DNA from: Eulemur rufifrons
Taxonomy: Eukaryota > Chordata > Mammalia > Primates > Lemuridae
Direction: 5' to 3'
Length of the DNA stretch: 64,000 nucleotides
Assembly: GCF_041146395.1 (NCBI RefSeq)
Contig: NC_090990.1
Coordinates: 44,712,001 to 44,776,000, forward strand
A model generated the notes under the pieces. The model ran no database searches. It saw nothing but the letters and a program-made list of their open reading frames with translations, and was not told where the DNA came from. Numbering within the stretch: the stretch's first letter is position 1; every line of letters starts with the position of its first letter. The translations under genes and the position numbers were made by a program. This document shows, piece after piece, positions 36,310 to 50,939 of this stretch.

Positions 36310-36440
36310 ATTCATTGCACATTATCTCATCTGCTCCTTATAATAAATGGGTAAGGTAGGCCTGACAAAGCAGGAAACATATATCTCCAAGTTTAAGTAA
36401 CTGGCCCAAGATTGTGTAGCTGGAACATAGATGCAGAACC
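36310..36440 (-). repeat. MIR SINE fragment, reversed
   Basis: 'cattgcacattatctcatct', 'ataaatgggtaaggtaggcc', 'agattgtgtagctggaacat'. Confidence 0.65.
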
Positions 36441-36639
36441 ACTCCTCTGCTTCTTCCTAAATAAATTAAATTAGCTAATTTGTGCAACAGAGGATGATTC
36501 ATTAGTTCGCTAATTGCTCTCTCTTCTCTGCTCCCCCTCATTAATGTGATGTACAAATATCTAGGAGGCCCCTCTGATATTCATTTGTTGATCAAAGTAT
36601 TGTATTATTTCTAGTGGCAAGCAAAGGTAAAAAGTGAGA

Positions 36640-36870
36640 AAGCCTTGGGCCATGGGGTCATTGAGCCCTGCCTTCAAATCACAGCTTCATCACTTACTAA
36701 TCTACACGTGTATGAATTCACACAAGCCAGTTTACCTGTTAGTCTCTTTCTTATCTAGAAAATGAGACAGCAAAAGAAAAATATGTCTCATTGTTAATAT
36801 GAGGATTAAATAGAATGCTATGCAGAGTGCCTGGCACAGTGCCTGACATAAAGTAAAAGTATAACAAATA
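36640..36870 (+). repeat. MIR SINE
   Basis: 'ccctgccttcaaatcacagc', 'agtctctttcttatctagaa', 'attgttaatatgaggattaa', 'agtgcctggcacagtgcctg'. Confidence 0.82.
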
Positions 36871-36879
36871 TCAGTTTTT

Positions 36880-38100
36880 CTCTTCAATTAATACATATGT
36901 ATCATATGGAATTTCTAGAAGCATGGCTTCCAAGTAAGTTGGACAACCTCATATCCAGTTTCTACAGGTAAAGTTTCTGTGTTCCATCAACAACACCAGC
37001 CATTATTGAGCACTTATGATGTCAAAAATGCTGGAGTAGTCTCTGTTGATGCATAAAGAGGCCAGCATGGGGTTGAGGAGAGAGGGAACACACACAGAAA
37101 GAGAATTAACAACCAGGAAACCCTGTGCTAGGTGCCCAGTGAGCAGCACGGTCGATAGCTGCTGCAGGCAGTCCGGGATGCAGTGACAGGTGTGCCTGAC
37201 GGCTCATCTGGAAATGATGAAAGCTGAAACGTGTCCAACCCTGCCTTTCTCAGCTCTGTTAAGGTTCAGGTACCGAAAATCTTCTGCCTGCAGACTCAGC
37301 TCTACTCCATCCCCGAGGCAACCCAGACTGAGGCAGGCAGTAAACAGCCAGTTCAGACCAGCCCCAACCCTTCCCAGCCAGTGGGTCTGGAATTAGTCTT
37401 TCTGCCATTAAGCCCTGGGCACCTGGGGCCTCAACAAATGGCAGACTTCTTCCCTAAAATGCACACATTTGCCCAATCTGGCTTGACTTCTTGAAACAGC
37501 CCCACTATTTTTATACTAGGCACAAAGAAAGATAAATATTGAGTCCTCTTACATGCTTCACTGCATTGTTCCTAAGGGGTTTGTCAAAGTGCACTCCTCA
37601 CGTTGCATTTCATTCCACCAGAACCTCCTGGGTTCAGGCCTCATTTACTTATTCTCTCGTTTCTGGCTTCACTACTCCCTTCTAATTTGACTTTTGAAAC
37701 TGTCTCCCTGGGTAGGTAGAACCCTGGTTCTCCTTTAACCATAGGTTAAATTCTTCCTGCTACTCTGACTCATAAATCATCTCTCCCATCGCACCTGGTC
37801 CCAGAAAGCCCTGTCTCAAGTTAGACACATAGAAGGCTTATCTACCTATACTCAGCAAACAGAAATGACTGGCATGTATCGGATTTGCTCTCCAGTTTTC
37901 CTGCTAGGGACAGATGTTATGTGAGAGTCTACTTAGATGAAACCCTGATACATTAGCTACCTCTTACCACCTTTCTCCCCCAGGGGCCAAATCCAGTTCC
38001 CCCTAATGATCCAGCCACCATCGGGGCCCTTCCTTTAGTCCAGACAGACCTCCCAGAAAGAACCCAAAGGCCTTCAACCATAACTTCTGACTAGAAACTT
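36880..38100. other. Intergenic sequence, nothing recognised
   Basis: Overlapping short open frames at 37190-37494 have no family resemblance. No clear repeat signature. Confidence 0.45.
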
Positions 38101-38104
38101 CTAC

Positions 38105-38512
38105 CGCTCTGCCAACCACTTTGACGTGAGTGATAGCTATTGAAGATGTTCTCTGACGGCTTCCTGTTCCACTGCATGCGATGATAGTATTTCATCCTCT
38201 GTCTCCTGGTGGTTGAGAGATCTTGTGACCAGTTCTGTTTAATGAGCTGTGAGAAATGAAGTGGGCTATTTCTGGACCACGTCTTTGATTGTCAGTGTGA
38301 GAATCCCCAGAGCTTTCTTTCCTCCTACGCAGCAACCAGCAGTGTTCCAGATGGGGATTAGCCCTCAGCCTCGGTTCAGAGCGCGGTCCTCAGCCAACCT
38401 ACCGTGAATATGTAGCTTGAGTGAGACATAAACCTTTTGTTGTTGAAAATACTGAGGTTTTACGTTCGTTTCTCACCTCAGGATAATCTGTCCTATCTTA
38501 ACTGATATATCT
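38105..38512 (+). mobile_element. MaLR-type solo LTR (MLT1-like)
   Basis: The 3' part follows the MLT1 pattern: 'gcagtgttccagatggggat'-like core, 'aatatgtagcttgagtgaga', 'cataaaccttttgttgttga', 'aaatactgaggttttacgtt', ending 'atcttaactgatat'. No internal retroviral sequence is attached, so it is a solo LTR or fragment. Confidence 0.72.
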
Positions 38513-38514
38513 CA

Positions 38515-39295
38515 TACTATTAGGTCCACACTGACCCGTATCAAAGCTACATTTACTTTGACCAGAACAGCCGGCACAGTCTTGCTTGGGGAAGACTTGC
38601 AGCAAAGTGAATCCCGTGGGTCCCAGCTCTGACCAATCCCATCGTGCTCCCTTTCCCAAGTAGCACGCGTGGAGCTCTCAATCTCACAGGCAAGAAGGCA
38701 GGGCAGCACTCTCACTCTATGCCTGGGTTTCCTGAGAGAGTATTTATCAGTAGAAATGGTGTTTAGGTGCAAGTGACGATAATCCATCTGACTGTTAAAT
38801 TAATGTGATAAAATAGTTGTTATTATCTCAATAAGAAATACAGAGACATGCAGTCATCAAGTTCACTTGTGGATTGAACAATTTCATCAAAGAGCCAAGC
38901 CCTTTTTATCTTTCTGTTCTCCGGTCTCCATTGGCTAGCTATTGACCTCTGGTTTGGTACCTCTGATCGCAAGATGCTGCCAGCTGCCACCTCTAGCGGC
39001 ATCTTATTTTCACATAACAGCATCCAAAGCATGAAAACCTTCTCTCTATGCCATCTTTTTTTTTTTAAATCAAGGAAGAGTCTCCCAGCAGACTTTTCCT
39101 TAGGTCTCCTGGTCTCATTGCCAGATTCTGCAATGCAGGCTTGACACCAGGGATTGCAAGCCTGGCTTAGAAAACTCTCAATGCATTCCCTGGTACTGGG
39201 TATGATGCTGTTCCAATGAAATCGTGATCTTATTAGCAAAAGAGAGGAGGGAATGGCTGTTGTGTAGACAGCCAATACTATAAATGAGTTTCGCT

Positions 39296-39326
<31 letters not shown>

Positions 39327-40990
39327 TCAAGTAAATTTGGGAAACATTGAGTTAAACAGGTTTTGTTACTATAGAATATCTTAAAATAATCTTCTGATAT
39401 GCTCGTGTGCATTGTGAGCCTCTTGGAGCGAAATAAGCTGTGAAGCATCTCCCAGACTTACTCCATTAGACATGTTTTTGTACAGAGCATTTTATTGCAG
39501 TCATAATAGAATCGCCACAATATTTTGGACCCTAATGAACTGACAGTTCATAATGTTTTCACCTGAGTTGTATGGATGTTTTTCTTTCACGTTATCTGTG
39601 AATAGGAGGTTAATTCAAAAAAATTAATGGCTACTATAATTGAAATTTGGTTGTTTTACCTAATTACAGAAACAAAATATTCACTACTATATTAATTATT
39701 GCCTTATAAATGAATGTTGCTAATTATCAATGTCCAAACTAGTCATTAAAATAGGCTCAAAATAGACCTCTATTTTGAAATATAAGAAGTTTCAGTTAAA
39801 TTATTCTCCTTTCAGTTAAATTAAATTATAGCTCATAAAGCACCATGGGCCAAACAATGACGATAGCAAGTGTCACATATTAATGAAAAATTCAATCCTA
39901 CATCTCTTTGTGATGTTTTAAAATTTAGTATTTCCATATATTCTCTTTTAAGTCTTCCTCCTCTCTATTCTATATTCCAGGTAGGAGACTGCCTAGTCAT
40001 ACACAGCAGGCTAAGGATCTCCTCTCCCACTTGCCTCCCCTCCATTGTGCACATCCTAACCCTAAACTGCACACACATACCTACAATACAGACAATCTCA
40101 ACATATTAGGTCTTTGGCTAAAAATGGTAAAAATCTCTTTCCTTGAAATCAAGCAAATAGCAAAGGATAATGTAGCTAACATTAGCTATTTTGTGACGTG
40201 GAGTTTCTAATACTAAATTTCATTAGTTGCATTAAAGTTGTGCTAATTTAAGTTTCAATATTGTATAGAAATTTTAATATTCTTTTGAAAAAATACTTCT
40301 AAGATTCTTAGTTTATTTACTTTAGTAGTTTTATAAGAATTTTCTTCATATGCTACAAGATAAAAAACTTGTTACAATTAAAAAGGATTTGAAGAAACCT
40401 TCCATAAAGCTGAGTTATTTTAACAGCAAACATGTGTTTATTTTTTGTACAAATGTGCATTTTCCTTTTTGAAATCTGCATAGTAATTTTTAAAGCATAA
40501 TTTCAGAAACATATGGCTTAACTGTTCTACACAGGTGCTACATAGAGCTGGAGAACATATTGTGCTTATATGTATTCTAGCATATGTTTCAATCCTACTC
40601 TTCTTACAACAAACATTTTATAGACTTCCTGCTATTTATACCAGGAACATGCATTTGGCCTTGATATCACCTGCTCTTTTTAGTAGAGAGACTTATAAGG
40701 AAACTCTGGGAGGTTATAAAATGTGCAGGAAATAAATACAATGTTGACTTTGTTATAAGGTGATTGAGTTGGTAAGGAAGCAGTTAAAGAAAAACTTTAT
40801 GACTGTAAGTAAAATGAAATAACAATGTGCTACCCTTTTAGCTCTTTTTTTATTTCCCTCTCCCCACAACTCTTTTGCATTTGTACAAAAACTTAACTCC
40901 ATGTTTTCAAAATTGTTTCTCATACCATACTTTAATCACAGCTCTAGTTTTCAAGAGTATGACAGTAAATGTACCAATAAGGATAAACTA
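38515..40990. other. Intergenic AT-rich sequence
   Basis: It includes a 23-base poly(A) run (about 39297-39319) and a minus-strand 150-codon frame at 39275-38823 without recognisable domain. The poly(A) does not follow an identifiable retrogene. Confidence 0.5.
39297..39319 (+). repeat. Poly(A) run
   Basis: About 23 uninterrupted A. It could be a decayed retroelement tail, but no element body is identifiable upstream. Confidence 0.85.
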
Positions 40991-40999
40991 ATAATACTA

Positions 41000-41185
41000 G
41001 TAGCTCACATTGGATAAGTGCTCACCGAGGGCAGGCTCTGGTCTAAGTGTGTATCCCACTTAATCTTCACAACAAACCTAAGTGGTCAGTACTATTATCA
41101 CCTCCATTTTATATATGAAGAAAACAAAGCACAGAGGTTAATTAACTTGCCCAGGACCACCCAAGAGGTCTAGGTGAAGTTCTTA
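41000..41185 (-). repeat. MIR SINE, reversed
   Basis: 'gctcacattggataagtgct', 'ggctctggtctaagtgtgta', 'tccattttatatatgaagaa', 'aattaacttgcccaggacca'. Confidence 0.82.
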
Positions 41186-41214
41186 ATCATTACCTTACAC
41201 TCATTTATAGCAAC

Positions 41215-41395
41215 AATAATAATAACCACCTCTCTAGAATACAAATTATGTTCCAAGAACTTTCATTATCTCATTTCATCTTTATAGCCCTAAGGGTAAG
41301 TAATATCCTTGTTCTATAGATGAAGAAACCAAGGTTCCAAGACATTGAATAACTTGCTCAAGGTCACATGCTGCTAAGTGACACTAAACCACCTC
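41215..41395 (-). repeat. MIR SINE, reversed (second copy in tandem)
   Basis: 'ttatgttccaagaactttca', 'ttatctcatttcatctttat', 'ctatagatgaagaaaccaag', 'taacttgctcaaggtcacat'. It sits about 30 bp from another MIR of the same orientation. Confidence 0.8.
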
Positions 41396-41689
41396 CTGTA
41401 AGTGTCAAAAGATATTTTGGACTGAGCTCCAGCTGAGGCTTTTAACATGTTAGAGATAAGAGATGATGCCTCATTGGAACTACACGGTGGTGGTGTCCTA
41501 TGACTAAGAGAGGAGGGAAAAGCTGAGGCCTCATAAAGAAAAAGGCAAAACAGAGAGCAAGGATGGCGATGCTATTAGAATATGGTGCCCTCTTGACCCA
41601 TGAAATGGTTTGGAAAGCTGAGGACTCACTGCTGGAGGGGCTGTGTTCTTAACTCTTTAGACTCTAGACAAAAGCTGTACTGCTAGAGA

Positions 41690-41920
41690 GCAGGAATTAG
41701 AAAACTTTCTGTAAAGGGCCAGATGGTAAATATTTTTTGCTTTGTATGTCATACAATCTCTGTCACTATTGCTCCACTCTGCCGTTTTAACAGGAAAGCA
41801 GACACAAACAATGAGTAAATGAATGGCCATGGCTGTGTTCCAGTAAAGCCTCATTTATGAAAACAGGTCGTTGGTGATGTGGCCTGCAGGCTGTGGTGTG
41901 CCAGCCGCTGCTCTGGCATC
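41690..41920 (+). mobile_element. Small hAT-type DNA transposon
   Basis: 'tttctgtaaagggccagatg', 'gtaaatattttttgctttgt', 'ggccatggctgtgttccagt', 'aaagcctcatttatgaaaac' reproduce a very common mammalian hAT-Charlie-type repeat. The outer ends are decayed. Confidence 0.8.
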
Positions 41921-41929
41921 TGGGGTGGT

Positions 41930-43400
41930 GGCTTTGGGAGTATTGAAGACCAGTCCCCTAAGTGCACTCATGGCCATTCCCATAAATGTAGTGCAAACAG
42001 CAGGGCAATGGGGAAGCCCCTTCTAGCAGTTTTCAGGGTATCAGATATTAGCCAGATGAATAAGGGGCACCGCTTTAGGAATTAAAATCTTTCACAAATT
42101 CCAAATGAATATATTATTTGAAGCAGAGGGAGACTCAGTAATAACTTTGACATCATAATTAATGACCATACCAACATACTATATTTTTATTCCCAAACAG
42201 AAGACACGTCTGTGAATTTGTCCCAAACTCCCTTTCAAATCTCCATTAATTTTCTCTCTGTTTTTTTCTTTTTCCCTTTTTATGTGGGTATGGCATATTT
42301 ACCAGTCTGAACTTGATGTCATATATTACTGAAATGGTTCTATTTTTCTACTTTCACAGTCCTCAACTCTATGGTGTCAAATTTCCCTTCTCTGTAGGTA
42401 GCAGATCCTGTCTGGGCACTTTTCATTGTTAAAGGCATAGTTAAACTTATACTAAGTTGTGGCATAACCACAAAGAGAATGATTATTTTAGCGTTGAAAA
42501 CTGCATTTTTATCTGCTCATACCTCATGGGACATAGGCTAAGGACACAAATCTTCCATTGCATTCAGTAGTCTTATTCTTAGTAATAATATTAGTATTCA
42601 TACTTTGAGAAATATATTAGGATGTATTTTCTAAAAATATTTCATATTTTATTAAATAAAATATAGGATGTATTTTTTATAAAGCAAATGTTAATGTCTT
42701 TAGGAACCGAGGTTTTTAGCCTAAAATAAAAGGAATGCAAATAAAAAGCTAAGTTAAAATGCTATACTCTTTAATTTGAATAAGAAAACCAGTATCCTTT
42801 TTTCTTTCTAAAATTGTTTAGAAAGCTTTTTTTTCACAGAAAAGATATAGAAGCATTGACAAACCAATATCAATTAGCATAAAGAAAGTAAAGATTTTAG
42901 TGTCTAAATACCAAAAATCTAGGTTTCTTGTAGAAACTGCTGGTATCATACTGGGGACAAGAAATGTACAAGATAAGCCTGGGATTTCTCATTGTAAGTG
43001 AGAGCAAAGAAGCTACCAATAAAATAACACTAGGGCCAACTTGAAGGATTTGCCACTGGCCAAAAATAGGGCAATTTTTATATCAAAAAATGACCACAAT
43101 GGATATATATGTGTGTGTGTGTATATCTTATATGTATTATCTATATGTATAAACATCCATGAGTGGTCCCTAAATATGAACATACTTATACTACTTACCC
43201 ACTAAATAACTCTGCAACATATTTGCCATCAAATCATATATTCAGCCAGATCCTTCCACTTTGCATCTAAATCTAGGGTGATATCAAACTATAATTGTAT
43301 CTTTTAGAAATCCATGTTCCTCACCAGAGAGGAATAGAAGGAAGTCTTCTCAACATTAAAGAGCACAAAGAACCATCATAGTTGCCATCCAAGTTCAGAT
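41930..43400. other. Intergenic AT-rich sequence
   Basis: Nothing recognised apart from a short TA/TG tract at about 43104-43140. Confidence 0.5.
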
Positions 43401-43414
43401 CCATGGTGCCTCTA

Positions 43415-43590
43415 ACCTAGGGATTCTCACCCCTAGCTGCGTATTAGGATCGGTTGGTGGGCTTGGGCTCTAACTCTAGAGATTCTGACTGAATTGTTCT
43501 GGGAGGCGACCTGACATTGAGAAGCTCCCCCAAATGATTCTCAAGTGCAGCTGGCATTAGGAAGCACCGCAATTTGCCTACGGCTCCTAC
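43415..43590 (+). mobile_element. MER5A-like hAT element
   Basis: 'ctagggattctcacccctag', 'gctctaactctagagattct', 'gactgaattgttctgggagg', 'aatgattctcaagtgcagct' follow MER5A order (about 180 bp). Confidence 0.75.
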
Positions 43591-43734
43591 CTCCTGCTAT
43601 CTCTGGGAGGAGGCTTTGTGGAACAGGAATGAGAGAATATCCTTCAGGAAACACACCTAAAACCACCAGCACCAGCCGTAACAAGTCATGGAATGCCAGA
43701 CATGCCACATCAGATCGTATTGCTTATTTAATTA

Positions 43735-43900
43735 TCTGAAAAACACTATAAGGAATGTACTATTATTCTTATTTTTACAGATGAATAAACCGAAGCACAA
43801 AGAAGTTAAATAAATGACCAGTGGTCACAGAGCCAGTAAATAGTGAAGCCAGGACTCACACTAGGTCTGCACAAATGCAAAGCCCATACTGGTCATCATG
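43735..43900 (-). repeat. MIR SINE, reversed
   Basis: 'ttatttttacagatgaataa', 'accgaagcacaaagaagtta', 'tggtcacagagccagtaaat', 'gtgaagccaggactcacac'. Confidence 0.82.
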
Positions 43901-44750
43901 TGTATGCAGATACATTTTCTTCCTGCTTCTTAGCTAAGAACAGGCTGCTGTCTGGGTTGTGCAGATAACTGCTCAGTATCAGCCATTGGTGACAAACATT
44001 TTCATTATTCTTCATCAAAGAGCCACATCTGGGGACATGAACGTGGCCAAGATTATTTTTACAGGAGAGGTATAGAAGGCATAGATTATTGCAACTTACT
44101 TGGTGTATTGCAAACGATTATTGGTTGTTTAGAACCATTACCTAATGTTAGTGTTTTAAAATAAAATATAAATTGTAAGTGCAATGATCAGAATTTGATA
44201 GCCATAACCTACTTCTTTTAATAGAGAATCACAGAATTCAGTGTAGGGAGTGCTGAGGGAACTGGATATGGTGGAAAGGTGAAGCTAGCTGACTTGTCAT
44301 AAAACTGCTTTTGCAAAGCCCTTTCCATAAGAGCAAGAAAATGTGAACAGTCTAGATCAAAGAAGTGAGGAGAAAGTTGATGAAAACTGGAGAAGCTAGG
44401 GTCCCCTCCGTCTACAAAGCCTACTCCTTGTCACTACTGCTGTCCCTCAGACAGGCAAGGATATTTCTGTAACCCTCTGATCAAGGATGAAAGGAATGAA
44501 TTAGCTATTCTTCAAGTTATAATATGTCTTTATAATTAAATATTATTACTGTATCAACCCTTAAAGGGAATCTCTTGGGTTTCCCATACATCTTTGCCTC
44601 TTCCACTCTCGGAGTCTCGGTTCAAACTACATCTGGCAGCTTCCTGGCTAACCTTTTTGCCTCCATCCCTATTTACTTTAATCTAGCCTATTGCTGCCAA
44701 TCTCATCAGCAACTCTCCCATCCTGTCTTTCATTTGATCTCCTATTTTTA

Positions 44751-45053
44751 TTTTTATTTTTTTTTTTTTTGAGACAGGCTCTTGCTCTGTCACCCAGGCT
44801 GGAGTGCAGTGATCTTATCATAGCTCACTGCAACCTCAAACTCCTGGGCTCAAACAATCCTCCTGCCTCAGCCTTCTGAGTAGCTGGGACTACAGTTGTG
44901 CACCACTATACCTGGCTTATTTTTCTGTTTTTTTGTAGAGATGGGGTCTTGCTACGTTGCTCAGTCTGATCTTGAACTCCTGAGCACAAGCAATCTTCCC
45001 GCCTTGGCCTCCCAAAGTGCTAGGATTACAGGCGTGAGCCACCATGCCGGGCC
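44751..45053 (-). mobile_element. Older Alu (AluJ-like), reversed, with imperfect target-site duplication
   Basis: Poly(T), then 'gagacaggctcttgctctgt', 'cacccaggctggagtgcagt', 'gcctcccaaagtgctaggat', ending 'accatgccgggcc'. It lacks the lemur-type left-arm variant, as expected for an insertion shared across primates. The flanks 44735-44750 and 45054-45069 match at 14 of 16 positions, a decayed duplication. Confidence 0.94.
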
Positions 45054-45069
45054 TGATCACTTATTTTTA

Positions 45070-46540
45070 AGGGCAAAAGAAAATAATAAAAGGAGGGCCC
45101 TGGTCTTCAGTGGGGCTGTGGAAGTGGAGTCTTTCATCACTGTGGAGGAGGCATGAGAAGCTGAAAAACAAATGCTGGAATGATAGCTGGAAGGGATACT
45201 AACAGGCTGAAACAGTCAGTCAAACCAGATTATTATTCCAAATGGCCAGGTGAGCAATGGATGTGAGATACAGAGCCCAATTGAGGAGGACAGAAAGCAA
45301 GGACTCAAGTGAGGGGTGGAGGTCTAAATGAATGCCCATGAGAGTAACATCTCTTTGTGTGAAATTCGGCGTGAGTGCGCTAGGTGTATTTAAAGGGCCT
45401 GGAGTAATGTGGACAGCCCTGACTCCAACACTTGGCACACTTCTCAGGCAGGGCGAGCTCTTCAGCCCACATGACCCCTGAGGTATCTGACACTGGTCTG
45501 GCAGTTGTGTCTCTGAGATTCTAAAACCTCCTCCTCTGCCCATCAGATTTTGCTGTTCCATCAGGTCCAGCTCTGTCTGGGACTCTCCAGAAGGCAGTGG
45601 TGCATGATTTCAGCCTAAAGGGCTCTCATCAGCACCTCATCCTTCTAAACCTGGCAATACCCCAAAGCCCAGGCTGGTTCACAGCACATTGGCCATGTAA
45701 CAAGCAGTTAGGAAAACAGCCAGCATCTCTGTCTGTGGCAGCACTGGGAAGACTTTGCCCCTGAGTTTCAGTCAGTCTGGAAAACAGGGAATTCCATCAT
45801 GCCTTTGGTTTCTGTCACAGCCTAACCAGGAAACAGCAGCCAGCTGAGTATTCACAAGAGGGATTTCAAAACTGGGAATTAGTCACACAGAACTGGAGAA
45901 ACAGAGCCAAGCAAAGGTCAAGGAAGCAGCCCAGGGAACCCTAACAGAAGGAGATCACTCGGACCTTAGGCTACAGGGGTGGGAAAGAGGTGGTGCTACT
46001 GGCCCCTGGGCAAAGCTGGAACCATGGCGGGGCTGTTCGTTTAGGAGAAGTAGCTGCTGCTGGAGTTGCTGCCCAAGACAGAGAGGGAAGGGGGAAAATA
46101 CTCCTGCTTCTCCCTTTCTCCCTCCCCGCAATCTCCCATCAGTGCCTCCCCTGGCCAAATATGCAGCCTGCGGGGTCGGCCCCCTGAAATACAGAGCGGA
46201 GCAGGGAAACGTGGAGAACCAATCTAAGGACCATATACTCAGGAGAGACCAATCACTCTTCCTTGTCAACCTTCACTACTACTCAAAGTGCTAAGCCCTT
46301 AGACACACTTCCACAGCAGTAGTGCTCCCTGCTTACACTCCCCACAATTTATCCTTAACTTCTGCTGTCCTGGTGCTAAATCCCCAACTATGCCTTATGG
46401 AGCCTCTCTTCCATTGTAAACAGATGGCTCTATATCCTGAAACTTTTCTTCAAATAGTCTCTCTTTCTGACTTGAATTGAATTCTGACTCACTCTTAGCA
46501 AAAAACCTTGAATCATTCACTCACTCATTCACAATACTAA
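45070..46540. other. Intergenic sequence, nothing recognised
   Basis: It is moderately GC-rich with a CpG-containing stretch at about 45960-46200 but no promoter motif or coding evidence I can defend. Confidence 0.45.
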
Positions 46541-46544
46541 TATT

Positions 46545-46760
46545 AACTGGGAATTATACCAATAATAACTAACCTTGCCCGGCTGCATGTGTTTTACATA
46601 TATGAAGCCCTCCAATTCTCACAGCAACCTTATATCCCTTTTTATAGGTGAGAAAACTAAGAATTGGAGTGCTTAAGGAACTTGCTAGTAACATAGTTCA
46701 TAAGTGGCAGGACCAGGAATCAAAGATGCATCCAGGCTCCAGAAATCCAAGTTTTATCCA
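46545..46760 (-). repeat. MIR SINE, reversed
   Basis: 'tgcatgtgttttacatatat', 'aattctcacagcaaccttat', 'tttataggtgagaaaactaa', 'ggaacttgctagtaacatag'. Confidence 0.82.
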
Positions 46761-46859
46761 CCATATATCACTATTCTAAAAATGGATATACAGTAGTATC
46801 AACAACAGAGATCACCCCTGCTAATGGAGTTGTAATTAAAAAGGAGAAGATATTTTTTA

Positions 46860-48240
<1,381 letters not shown>

Positions 48241-48289
48241 AAAATATATGTATGGATGGATACTAACCCACATACATACATGTAAAAAG

Positions 48290-48730
48290 ACTTTACATAA
48301 ATGAAAGCACAAGTAGGCTGTTATAAATGCTATGAAGAAAACACCATATTCTATATAAAAGAATTGTAGGTATAATTTACTATAGATGGGGCAAGGTAGA
48401 GGTGAAGGTGGTCTTCTATGTAGAGGAATATTAGGATAGAATCTGCTAAGTGAGTAGGAGTTAGCCAGAGGAAAGGGCAGAGAGACCGCATTTCAGGCAG
48501 AAGCAGCATCGTTTGAGGGGACACTGAATTGTAAGTGCTCAGTACATGGGAAGGCTTGGAAGATGCCCAGAGTGGCAAGAGTAGAATGATCAGGGGAAAT
48601 GTGACTGCAAGGGAGCAAAGGCCAGATCATGTAGGGCCTCGAAGGCCATGGTCAGGACTTCAGATTTTGTCGTGAAAGGCAATGGGATGCCACTGAAGGG
48701 TTTTAAATAGGGGAGGGAGGTGCATTCTAC
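48290..48730 (-). repeat. L2 LINE, reversed
   Basis: 'aaatgctatgaagaaaacac', 'atttcaggcagaagcagcat', 'gatcatgtagggcctcgaag', 'aatgggatgccactgaaggg' are in reverse-L2 order over about 440 bp. Confidence 0.78.
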
Positions 48731-48734
48731 TTCA

Positions 48735-50030
48735 TAGGAAAGTGTAGGGGCCAGGTGAAGTGGGACCCACCCAACACCCCACTGACCGCCAATTTCCTCA
48801 GATCCCTGTCCTACCACCCATAAGCTTTCCTCTGCAGGATGCTTCACACCTGGCCACATCTGCATGGTCCACACCACAGTCTTATCTTTTTGGTCTTTGG
48901 ATTTCACCAGGCCACATCTATAAAATGCACTCATATGAAGAATACTTCTATACCTTTGTTGTAGAGCTTGCTCTCATTTGCATTATTTGTTAATTCCCCG
49001 AGTCTTTTCTAGGAACTGTATATCCAATGCCTCGCAGAACTCCAGGCTCTACTAAATATTGAGAATAATGTTTCCCTCTTTTCCTCAGTTGCTAAGGTAT
49101 TTATACACATGCAATTATATTTTCTTCAGCTATGAATTTTTGATAAAATAGTTCTCTCCTTTCCCTTCACTGATTATTTGCCTTTAGAGTGTGCTAAGAT
49201 TATTTTACTATACTTGTGCTTTTGTTGTAAGCTAATTGAAGAAGTTTTTGAAATTACGACAATTACAAAATTTTAAAAAATTAACAAAAAAGCAGCAGCA
49301 GCAGCAGTGTATTCTCCACTCCATGCAAGAATTTTCCAGGATTCCAGCCACGTGGAACCCTGAAGTTGCTCTGTTTTTCTGAACAGCTCTAATTACTGCA
49401 AAGTTATTAAATGTTTATTCATTGTTGGACCAAATGAATGAACAATGGCTTGTTGTTTTTGTTAAATAATGAGGCAGTGGTTACTTAAAAATGTTTATAG
49501 TGTCCTACACAAAAATCTTAAGGTTTATTTAGTGCAAAACACGTTAAGAAAACAATTTGTTTGTTAAAAACATGGATTTTAAAAAGTATGGATCAAATAT
49601 AACTATAAAAATGAAAATAGAAGGTTTTATACCATATGTAGAGTAGTACTATAAGAATGCAATAAAGACAAATAATTATCCCTGAAGGAACACTATTACA
49701 AGCATTGCTTAATTATGGTTTATTTTTTCTTTCCTCTTGTGATAATTATCACTCACTGGCACCAAGAGATGCTGACACTAACAGCATAGTTGCTTTTGTT
49801 CCCCACACTCTGTGCTTTCATTTTGTTTTAGTCCTAAGACAAATTATTCGATTATTTTCAGGTCCTAAATTTGTTTTAATGGTGCCTATGTCTATTTAGA
49901 GTTATGATTTTCTAATTTTAATAAAATTGGACCAATTTCATTTTGGTATTTTGGAAATATAGTGAGTGCCATTTAAAGTGTTAAATAATTCTCAGTCCTT
50001 CCACTATACATAAATTTAAGTTTGAGAGTG
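48735..50030. other. Intergenic AT-rich sequence
   Basis: A short CAG run (49291-49306, five units) is the only simple repeat. Nothing else recognised. Confidence 0.5.
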
Positions 50031-50034
50031 AAGC

Positions 50035-50255
50035 CAGAATAGCTTTGGGACTCGGAGTCACAAGACTTGGGTTTAAAAGGCAGCCCTACCCCATCCTAGC
50101 TGTGTGTGAACTCAGACAAATTAATTAATCCTTCCAGGTCACTCTTTTTTCATTTTGAAGTTAGAGTTGGTGGTCATCACTCCTCTACCCGACTCACTGG
50201 GTTGTGATGAGGTTCAAATGACATTATAGCTTTGTACACCGTAAAGTTCTTATCA
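50035..50255 (+). repeat. MIR SINE
   Basis: 'tcacaagacttgggtttaaa', 'ctagctgtgtgtgaactcag', 'tcattttgaagttagagttg', 'gggttgtgatgaggttcaaa'. Confidence 0.75.
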
Positions 50256-50939
50256 GATATCAGCCATAGTGTACATACGCACTCGTTTCAGAAACATTTG
50301 TCAAACCCATACTGTGTGCTAGGCACTGTGCTCATGCTAGAGATGTGCAAATGTTTGAATAGATGATTATGAAGATAATGACAATATTTCATGGGTTTAA
50401 AACTGTACATAATTTTTCTTATATCTATGTCACAACTTGAGTATTGTAATGGAGTTATATTTCCTCCCATTAAACCTTTAAAATTTATATTCTACTCATT
50501 TTGGAAGCAATGATTTTATTCTAACTTTGTCATAAATATTATAGACTTTATTTAATTATTTATTTAATAATTTATTTAATAATTAAATAATATAGCTGAA
50601 ATCTGAACTTGTAAACAGGAGACAATTTATGATTCTACTATTTCTAATCATAAAAGTCAGAAACTAGTGAATATTTTTTAAAGTGGTTAATTCCAGCAGG
50701 CTTTACGTTTAGTTCCTAGTGTGACTCTTCCTATTTTGGACTAACAGTGAATCCAGGTAGAATTTCTATATAAATTGTCATGGGGAAAGACTCTTGAGAT
50801 CTTCTGTGTCCTCTATTTTTTAAGAGTTTATTTCAGAGTCAGAAGCAGAAACAGCAGGAAGAACTCCAAGGGCGAGAGAAATATGAGCTGCAATTACAAC
50901 AAGGAATTGTAATTACTAGAGAGGCCACAAGAGGCAACA

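Noticed and set aside
38823..39275. 150-codon minus-strand frame
   Set aside because: No recognisable domain. It lies beside a poly(A) run and a MaLR LTR but does not resemble a retrogene I know.
39297..39319. Poly(A) run as a processed pseudogene tail
   Set aside because: No gene-like body or target-site duplication could be found upstream.
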